Below, piece after piece: positions 1-3,962 of a stretch of DNA of 12,889 bases (within the stretch, counting starts at the first letter, position 1; each line of letters starts with the position of its first letter). Source of the DNA: Candidatus Bipolaricaulota bacterium (GTDB lineage Bacteria > Bipolaricaulota > Bipolaricaulia > UBA7950 > UBA9294); NCBI GenBank assembly GCA_021159105.1, contig JAGGSM010000066.1:1-12889 (forward strand), given 5' to 3'. Below the pieces are notes generated by a model. The model made no database searches. It was given only the letters and a program-made list of their open reading frames with translations, and was not told the DNA's origin. The translations under genes and the position numbers were made by a program.

Positions 1-144
1 GCACTCCTCAGTGTGAACTCCGATCCGAGCGATGAGGAGATCTTGGCAGCATTGGAGGGAAACCTTTGCCGCTGCACGGGTTATGCAAAGATCATCGAGG
101 CGGTGCGCTACGCGGCAGAGCTGATGAGGCAGGAGAAGAATTGA
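1..144 (+). CDS. [2Fe-2S] subunit of a xanthine/CO dehydrogenase-family molybdo-hydroxylase (C-terminal fragment)
   Basis: Only the last 47 codons are in the window; the frame is open from base 1 and stops at the TGA at 142-144. The visible sequence contains EGNLCRCTGYAKI followed by an amphipathic helix (EAVRYAAELMRQ). The CRCTGY motif is the second half of the four-cysteine ligand set of the helical [2Fe-2S] domain found in the small subunits of this family (CoxS, XdhC, NdhS types). In these enzymes the subunit carries two [2Fe-2S] clusters that pass electrons from the molybdenum site to the FAD subunit. It is partial because the window cuts the gene, not because it is broken. Its stop codon overlaps the TTG start of the next gene (TTGA at 141-144), and a FAD subunit follows at 731, so the three belong to one operon. 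The substrate cannot be told: the catalytic molybdenum subunit is not visible. Confidence 0.9.
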   Translation, partial: ALLSVNSDPSDEEILAALEGNLCRCTGYAKIIEAVRYAAELMRQEKN

Positions 145-728
145 GCGAGGCCGCGTCGGTTGAAGCGATCGTCCTGGCTGCTGGCAAGGGCGTGCGTATG
201 GGAAGGATCAAGCCGCTCGTCGAGATCGATGGCCGCCCGGCCCTAGCACGGGTGCTCGCTACACTGCGCGGTGCGGGGATGAAGAGAGTGATAGTGATCT
301 TGGGTCACAGAGCCGATGAGATACAAGAGAACATCGATCTTGCTGACTGCGTTGTAGCGGTGAATGGCGACTACGAAAGCGGAATGGGAAGCTCGCTGGC
401 ACTAGGGATTGGCCTTGTATCCGAAGATTCGGTAGGTTTCCTGGTTGCTCATGCTGACATGCCCTACGTCAGGGAAGAGACTGTCAGATCGATCCTGAAA
501 AGGGCACGCACAGGAGCGAAGATCGTTGCACCTACCTACAAGGGCGCGCGCGGTTTTCCGGTCTATCTGCGGGTTGACTGCCGTGACGCCCTGTTGCCGA
601 CGCTCACGGGGGAGGTCGGTGCGCGGGACTACATCGCAAAACACGAGCACGACTTAGAGTTGATCGAAGTGGATGATCCGGGGGCGACGATCGACATCGA
701 TCGGCCCGAGGACGTCATTGGAGGGTGA
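141..728 (+). CDS. mocA: MocA-type molybdenum cofactor nucleotidyltransferase
   Basis: This 195-residue protein is a nucleotidyltransferase of the MobA/MocA type. Such enzymes attach CMP or GMP to molybdopterin; MocA makes the cytosine dinucleotide form used by xanthine/CO dehydrogenase-class enzymes. The signature loop LAAGKGVRMGRIKPL lies at residues 12-26. NGDYESGMGSSLALGI (about 75-90), HADMPYV (104-110, metal-binding Asp), GFPVYL (138-143), TGEVGARDY (156-164) and IDIDRPEDV (184-192) match the family's later motifs. I chose the TTG at 141 because AGGAG at 131-135 sits 5 nt upstream, TTGA couples it to the upstream stop, and the protein then begins just before the first beta strand. The frame stays open upstream to an ATG at 66, but that would run through the preceding gene. 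Placement between the Fe-S and FAD subunits favours MocA (cytidylyl) over MobA (guanylyl). This is inferred from context, not from a specificity residue. Confidence 0.82.
   Translation: MSEAASVEAIVLAAGKGVRMGRIKPLVEIDGRPALARVLATLRGAGMKRVIVILGHRADEIQENIDLADCVVAVNGDYESGMGSSLALGIGLVSEDSVGFLVAHADMPYVREETVRSILKRARTGAKIVAPTYKGARGFPVYLRVDCRDALLPTLTGEVGARDYIAKHEHDLELIEVDDPGATIDIDRPEDVIGG
720..724 (+). promoter_or_regulatory. Ribosome binding site deciding the FAD-subunit start
   Basis: GGAGG lies at the end of the upstream gene. It is 6 nt before the ATG at 731 but would touch the alternative GTG at 725, so it favours the ATG. Confidence 0.6.
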
Positions 729-730
729 AT

Positions 731-1573
731 ATGCGTCACTACGTGAAGATCAAGACGGTGCAGGATCTCATTGATCGTATTGAGGGACAGAATGTGCGCA
801 TCCTGTGCGGAGGGACGGATCTGGTGGTCAAGATGCGCGCCGGAGCGATCGATCCGCAGGTGCTCCTTGATATCTCTGATACTGAAGATCTGCGCGGAAT
901 CTCAGAAGAGAAAGACGCTGTTACGATCGGCGCTGCGACGACGGTGAGCGAGATCATCGCCGATCCGGTGGTCGCAGAGAAGCTTCCTCTGCTTCAAACG
1001 GTACTGCGCACTCTCGGATCGACGCAGATCAGGAACCGTGCGACGCTTGGCGGAAACCTGGTGAACGCCTCTCCTGCTGCGGACAGCGCCATCCCACTTC
1101 TGCTGTATCAAGCGCTGGTGAACATCTCCGGTGTGCGCGGCGATCGAGTGGTGGAAATAGAAGACTTCCTTATCGCACCCGGAAAGACAGCACTGAAGAG
1201 TGATGAATTCGTGCGCAGCGTCTCGATACCCATCCCGCGGGCCGCGTTCAAGCCATTCTTCCATAAAGTTGGGCGGCGCAAGGCGATGATCATCGCCATC
1301 GCCTCCCTGGGAGCACTGGTCAGTGTGAAGGATGATAAGATCGATGAGATCAGGCTCGCTGCTGGCTCAGTCGCCCCGCGACCGATCAGGCTACACGAGC
1401 TTGAGGACAACCTTGCCGGCAAAGCGATCACTGCCGACATCATTGAGCAGGCGAAGCTTGCGGCCGTGCATGCTGTATCGCCGATCGATGACGTGCGCGC
1501 CAGCGCAGACTATCGGCGCGAGGTGATCGGCGAACTCGTCGCACGCGTCCTGCGCGACGCGGTGCAGGGCTAG
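731..1573 (+). CDS. FAD-binding (medium) subunit of a xanthine/CO dehydrogenase-family molybdo-hydroxylase
   Basis: A 280-residue protein matching the CoxM/XdhB-type flavoprotein subunit. This subunit takes electrons from the [2Fe-2S] subunit and passes them via FAD to the acceptor. The FAD pyrophosphate-binding motifs are both present: CGGTDL at residues 26-31, and RNRATLGGN with the following NASPAADS at about 101-119. The C-terminal half fits the CO-dehydrogenase flavoprotein C-terminal domain: KVGRRKAMIIAIASLGA near 180-195 and the ending DDVRASADYRREV. Length is normal, and I see no extra 4Fe-4S insertion of the kind found in 4-hydroxybenzoyl-CoA reductase. A GTG at 725 is also in frame, but the GGAGG at 720-724 is correctly spaced only for the ATG at 731. 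The gene starts right after the MocA stop codon (726-728), which indicates coupled translation. No hairpin terminator is evident after the stop. Confidence 0.9.
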   Translation: MRHYVKIKTVQDLIDRIEGQNVRILCGGTDLVVKMRAGAIDPQVLLDISDTEDLRGISEEKDAVTIGAATTVSEIIADPVVAEKLPLLQTVLRTLGSTQIRNRATLGGNLVNASPAADSAIPLLLYQALVNISGVRGDRVVEIEDFLIAPGKTALKSDEFVRSVSIPIPRAAFKPFFHKVGRRKAMIIAIASLGALVSVKDDKIDEIRLAAGSVAPRPIRLHELEDNLAGKAITADIIEQAKLAAVHAVSPIDDVRASADYRREVIGELVARVLRDAVQG

Positions 1574-1591
1574 CATTCAGGGCACTCTTTC

Positions 1592-1600
1592 TGGTATCCT
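1592..1600 (+). promoter_or_regulatory. Candidate extended -10 promoter for the PKD lipoprotein gene
   Basis: TGGTATCCT is an extended -10 (TG-N-TATCCT) 19 nt before the ATG at 1620. I see no convincing -35 at the usual distance, so it would depend on the TG extension. A nearly identical TGGTATCTT sits before upp at 3198-3206, there with a -35. Predicted only. Confidence 0.35.
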
Positions 1601-1619
1601 GGGAAGCGGAGGTGGTTTC

Positions 1620-2015
1620 ATGAACAGATGGCGTCTGCTCGGATTAGCTTCTCTCTTGCTTGTTGTCCTCGGAATAGGCGGTTGTTTCCTCTTTCCCAAT
1701 CACCCGCCCGTCGCTTCCTTCACCGTTGTGTACGGGATTGATGAGAATGATCCGCTGGTCGTGCAGCTCGACGCCTCCGGATCGACTGATCCGGACGGTG
1801 ATGACATCGTAAGTTACATGTGGAGCTTCGGTGACGATGTGACAATCATCACCCCGCTTGACCACAGCAAGACGGTGAGCGTTCCGACAATAACTGTCAG
1901 GTATCTCGTCGAGGGGAGATTTACGTTGACCCTTGTCGTCGTGGATTCCCGCGGCGCGATGTCAGATCCAGTCACGGCGGACATGGAGGTTCCACCACCC
2001 ACGCAGGGAAGCTAG
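1620..2015 (+). CDS. Small PKD-domain lipoprotein
   Basis: This 131-residue protein has a lipoprotein signal peptide: positively charged start (MNRWR), hydrophobic stretch and lipobox LGIGGC with the acylated cysteine at residue 22. A single PKD (Ig-like) domain fills the rest. Its hallmarks are PPVASFTV, LDASGSTDPDGDDIVSYMWSFGDD and the closing YLVEGRFTLTLVVVDSRGAMSDP. PKD domains are non-enzymatic beta-sandwich modules of surface and secreted proteins, so the role is probably structural or adhesive at the cell surface or in the periplasm. The start is supported by GGAGGT at 1608-1613, 6 nt upstream. The 3' end overlaps the convergent acetyltransferase gene by 4 nt (both stops at 2012-2015). 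A similar PKD domain ends the large protein at 3963-6869, but the genes are not adjacent. The protein is unusually short, as PKD domains are mostly parts of larger proteins. I cannot name a specific function. Confidence 0.75.
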   Translation: MNRWRLLGLASLLLVVLGIGGCFLFPNHPPVASFTVVYGIDENDPLVVQLDASGSTDPDGDDIVSYMWSFGDDVTIITPLDHSKTVSVPTITVRYLVEGRFTLTLVVVDSRGAMSDPVTADMEVPPPTQGS

Positions 2016-2491
2016 AGCTTCTTGCGCAGAAAGATGAGCGAGCCAAGTTCCTCGAACCCGAAGCGCTCATAGATGCGCAGTGCCGGGTTATCGCTAGCGA
2101 CATCGAGGAGCAACCCGCTACGTCCCCAATCTCTCGCTAGTTTCTCGCATTCTGATAAGAGCGCGCGGGCGACGCCCTGCCCTCTGAATGCTTCATCTAC
2201 AGCCAGATAGAGAAGATGCACCGTCTCGTTTGCCTGCGGGAAGATAAAGCCGCGTGTGTCGTCATTCATGTCCTTGCAGATGGCAAACCCGATGAGATCG
2301 TGGTCCACTTCAGCGACAAAACCAGCCCATTCAGGAAGCCCCAGCCTTTCCCTTATCCAATCCACCCCTTCCTCCGCATCGAGCCCACGCCACAGAGTTG
2401 TTGAGACCGGCTCGAAGAGCTGCGATAGCTCCACCACCGCCTCAGCGTCATCACCAGTCATCCTGCGTATCTCGTAAGCCGTATCAGCCAT
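2012..2491 (-). CDS. GNAT-family N-acetyltransferase
   Basis: A 159-residue single-domain GNAT protein, normal in length for the family, which transfers an acetyl group from acetyl-CoA to an amine. The acetyl-CoA-binding motif A is clear: VHLLYLAVDEAFRGQGVARALL at about 91-112, with the R/Q-x-x-G-x-G/A signature as RGQGVA at 103-108. Motif B follows as ASDNPALRIYERFGFEELG (132-150), typical of RimI-like and small-molecule acetyltransferases. The substrate (protein N-terminus, antibiotic, polyamine or other) cannot be read from sequence. It has its own good promoter (2531-2559) and only a weak Shine-Dalgarno (AGGGA, about 12 nt before the ATG). It lies downstream of the flavin reductase gene on the same strand with a 116-nt gap, so it is probably a separate transcription unit. 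Its stop overlaps that of the convergent PKD lipoprotein gene. Confidence 0.88.
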   Translation of the reverse strand: MADTAYEIRRMTGDDAEAVVELSQLFEPVSTTLWRGLDAEEGVDWIRERLGLPEWAGFVAEVDHDLIGFAICKDMNDDTRGFIFPQANETVHLLYLAVDEAFRGQGVARALLSECEKLARDWGRSGLLLDVASDNPALRIYERFGFEELGSLIFLRKKL

Positions 2492-2530
2492 ATATCGATC
2501 AGTCCCTTTTGCGTTTGAGTTTGTACCACC

Positions 2531-2559
2531 ATTAAATGGATAAACTTGTTGGAAGTCAA
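2531..2559 (-). promoter_or_regulatory. Sigma-70-type promoter of the GNAT gene
   Basis: Read on the minus strand, a -35 TTGACT (2559-2554) and a -10 TTTAAT (2536-2531) are separated by exactly 17 nt. Each differs from consensus at one base. Transcription would start near 2524 and give a leader of about 30 nt before the ATG at 2491. This is the best-looking promoter in the window. Confidence 0.65.
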
Positions 2560-2607
2560 GGGACCAGCACGGCGCAATGAACTACCTCGCCGCAAGCGCA
2601 ATGTCTC

Positions 2608-3117
2608 TTAAGTCCTGTATGCCGCCACAATCTCGCCGATGACAATCGTGTGGTGGTCGTCATCCTGGTAGTACTCATCGAGCACGTCAGGCGCGGAGAA
2701 GTCCGCGCGCGATAGCTGCTTGCGCAGAATGATTCTGCACTCGTAGTGTATGGCGCATTCGGCGATGATCGGTGTTTGCACTCTCTGGGCTTGTTTCAAC
2801 GTCAGGCCACAGGCGTCCACTTTGTCCCTATCTCGTCCCGACTTGGTTCCACAATACAGGAGCTCCTCACTGAGCGTTCCTTCCGCGGGAACGTTGACGG
2901 TGAAGTCTGGGGTTTCGAGCAGGCATGAGTAGGTGTAGCGCGATCTTCGCACGAGCACGGTTAGCGTCGGCCTCCCCCATACGATACCCACCTGCGCCCA
3001 GCCGATCGTCATCGGGTTCGCACGCTCGTTCTTGTCCAAAGCAACGAGAAGCGCACCGTTGCCAGATAACGCTCTCTTCAGCGTTTCGATATGTTCATTC
3101 CACTGAATGTCTTGCAT
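2608..3117 (-). CDS. Flavin reductase-like FMN-binding protein (flavoredoxin-type)
   Basis: A 169-residue protein of the flavin reductase-like split-barrel family, which includes flavoredoxins, FMN:NAD(P)H reductases of two-component monooxygenases and NADH-oxidizing flavoproteins. These bind FMN non-covalently as dimers and shuttle electrons in the cytoplasm. Visible family features are NPMTIGWAQVGIVWGRP (34-50), the FMN-phosphate region VLVRRSRYTYSCLLET (55-69), FTVNVP (72-77) and CGTKSGRDRDKV (89-100), all in the expected order. The C-terminal half (ECAIHYECRI, then HTIVIGEIVAAY) also matches. Length is normal. A possible SD (AAGGA) lies 3-4 nt before the ATG, a short spacing. The gene is divergent from upp across a 111-nt spacer with a candidate promoter at 3142-3171. 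Its electron partner is not evident from neighbours. Confidence 0.82.
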   Translation of the reverse strand: MQDIQWNEHIETLKRALSGNGALLVALDKNERANPMTIGWAQVGIVWGRPTLTVLVRRSRYTYSCLLETPDFTVNVPAEGTLSEELLYCGTKSGRDRDKVDACGLTLKQAQRVQTPIIAECAIHYECRIILRKQLSRADFSAPDVLDEYYQDDDHHTIVIGEIVAAYRT

Positions 3118-3141
3118 GATTCCTTTGTACCTCGATCAACG

Positions 3142-3171
3142 ATCATAGCGTGTACACAGATCAATCCGCAA
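3142..3171 (-). promoter_or_regulatory. Candidate promoter of the flavin reductase gene
   Basis: On the minus strand, -35 TTGCGG (3171-3166) and -10 TATGAT (3147-3142) are 18 nt apart. The -10 is 5/6 to consensus and the -35 is weaker. The spacer holds the perfect 8-bp palindrome GTGTACAC (3150-3157), which is placed as an operator might be. Predicted only. Confidence 0.4.
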
Positions 3172-3177
3172 ATTGCC

Positions 3178-3206
3178 TTGCCCGGCAGCGCCGGTGTTGG
3201 TATCTT
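3178..3206 (+). promoter_or_regulatory. Candidate promoter of upp
   Basis: -35 TTGCCC (3178-3183), a 17-nt spacer and an extended -10 TGGTATCTT (3198-3206). Transcription would begin near 3213, directly before the AGGAGG ribosome binding site (3217-3222), so the leader would be very short. Its -35 is 6 nt from the -35 of the divergent flavin reductase promoter. Confidence 0.5.
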
Positions 3207-3228
3207 CTGGAAAATCAGGAGGGCACAA

Positions 3229-3852
3229 ATGGCGAACCTGCACATCATCAATCACCCGTTGATCCAGAATAAACTGACCCGACTACGTGATGTAAACACG
3301 AATAATCACAATTTCAGGTTGCTGCTCGAAGAGCTGACCGCGTTTATGGTCTACGAGATTACGCGCGACTATCCCCTGAAGGAAGTGGAGATAGAGACTC
3401 CGCTCGAGACGATGAAGGGGAAGGTCCTCGATACGTCGGTGGTCCTGGTTCCGATACTGCGCGCTGGGACGGGGATGCTTCGTGGCGTGCTCGATCTCGT
3501 TCCCATGGCGAGGGTGGGGCACATAGGACTGTACCGCGATCCTGAGACACTGCAACCGGTCGAGTACTACGCCAAGTTTCCACAGACGCTCGCCGAGGCG
3601 CAGGTGATCCTCGTTGACCCGATGCTCGCCACCGGCGGGAGCGCGATCGTGGGGATCGACATCCTGAAGAGGGAGGGAGCACAGAAGATCCAGTTTCTCT
3701 GCCTCGTCGCCGCCCCCGAGGGGGTGGAGGCGCTGTCCAGTGCTCACCCGGACGTCTCGATCTACACGGCAGCCCTCGATCGGGAGTTGAATGACCATGG
3801 GTACATCCTTCCCGGCCTCGGGGATGCGGGGGACAGGATCTTCGGCACATGA
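3229..3852 (+). CDS. upp: Uracil phosphoribosyltransferase
   Basis: A 207-residue UPRT, the usual bacterial length. It converts uracil and PRPP to UMP and pyrophosphate in cytoplasmic pyrimidine salvage. The type I PRPP-binding loop VDPMLATGGSA is at residues 129-139. Upstream are VPILRAGTGM (74-83) and the flexible-loop region GLYRDPETLQPVEYYAKFP (100-118). The C-terminus GYILPGLGDAGDRIFGT (191-207) is the characteristic uracil-recognition end of Upp. The ATG at 3229 is chosen because AGGAGG at 3217-3222 sits 6 nt upstream and the N-terminus then aligns with known Upp proteins. The frame remains open further upstream, but that region is the promoter spacer. The gene appears to be transcribed alone: a flavin reductase gene diverges upstream, and the next gene downstream starts 110 nt later with its own putative promoter. 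No clear terminator hairpin follows. Confidence 0.96.
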   Translation: MANLHIINHPLIQNKLTRLRDVNTNNHNFRLLLEELTAFMVYEITRDYPLKEVEIETPLETMKGKVLDTSVVLVPILRAGTGMLRGVLDLVPMARVGHIGLYRDPETLQPVEYYAKFPQTLAEAQVILVDPMLATGGSAIVGIDILKREGAQKIQFLCLVAAPEGVEALSSAHPDVSIYTAALDRELNDHGYILPGLGDAGDRIFGT

Positions 3853-3870
3853 TATAGAGCGCCATTGGTA

Positions 3871-3904
3871 ACAAAAGTCACGCATGCTGGCGACAAAAGT
3901 CCCG
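3871..3904 (+). repeat. Two direct repeats ACAAAAGTCNCG spaced two helical turns
   Basis: ACAAAAGTCACG at 3871-3882 and ACAAAAGTCCCG at 3893-3904 differ at one base, and their starts are 22 bp apart. They lie 21 bp upstream of a candidate -35 element (3925-3930) for the large surface-protein gene. The geometry, two sites on one DNA face just upstream of a promoter, is what an activator-binding site would show. No regulator is known. Confidence 0.4.
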
Positions 3905-3924
3905 TAGTTTCTATTTGCCGGTCC

Positions 3925-3953
3925 TTGATTCAGATAGTGCCGACTCTTACTCT
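3925..3953 (+). promoter_or_regulatory. Candidate promoter of the large barrel-protein gene
   Basis: -35 TTGATT (3925-3930), a 17-nt spacer and a weak -10 TACTCT (3948-3953). The predicted start of transcription falls at about 3960, only a few bases before the ATG codons at 3963/3966, and there is no Shine-Dalgarno in between. If correct, the mRNA would be essentially leaderless. The -10 is poor, so confidence is low. Confidence 0.3.
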
Positions 3954-3962
3954 CGTGATGTT

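Noticed and set aside
66..140. Upstream ATG extension of the MocA-type gene
   Set aside because: It would read through the conserved end of the [2Fe-2S] subunit gene; the TTG at 141 has a well-placed SD.
2008..2021. Perfect inverted repeat GAAGCT-AG-AGCTTC across the two convergent stop codons
   Set aside because: The 2-nt loop leaves a usable stem of only about 4-5 bp, with no T-run; too weak to call a terminator.
3915..3962. TTG at 3915 as start of the large exported protein
   Set aside because: It puts 16 charged, non-conserved-looking residues before the signal peptide and has no SD.
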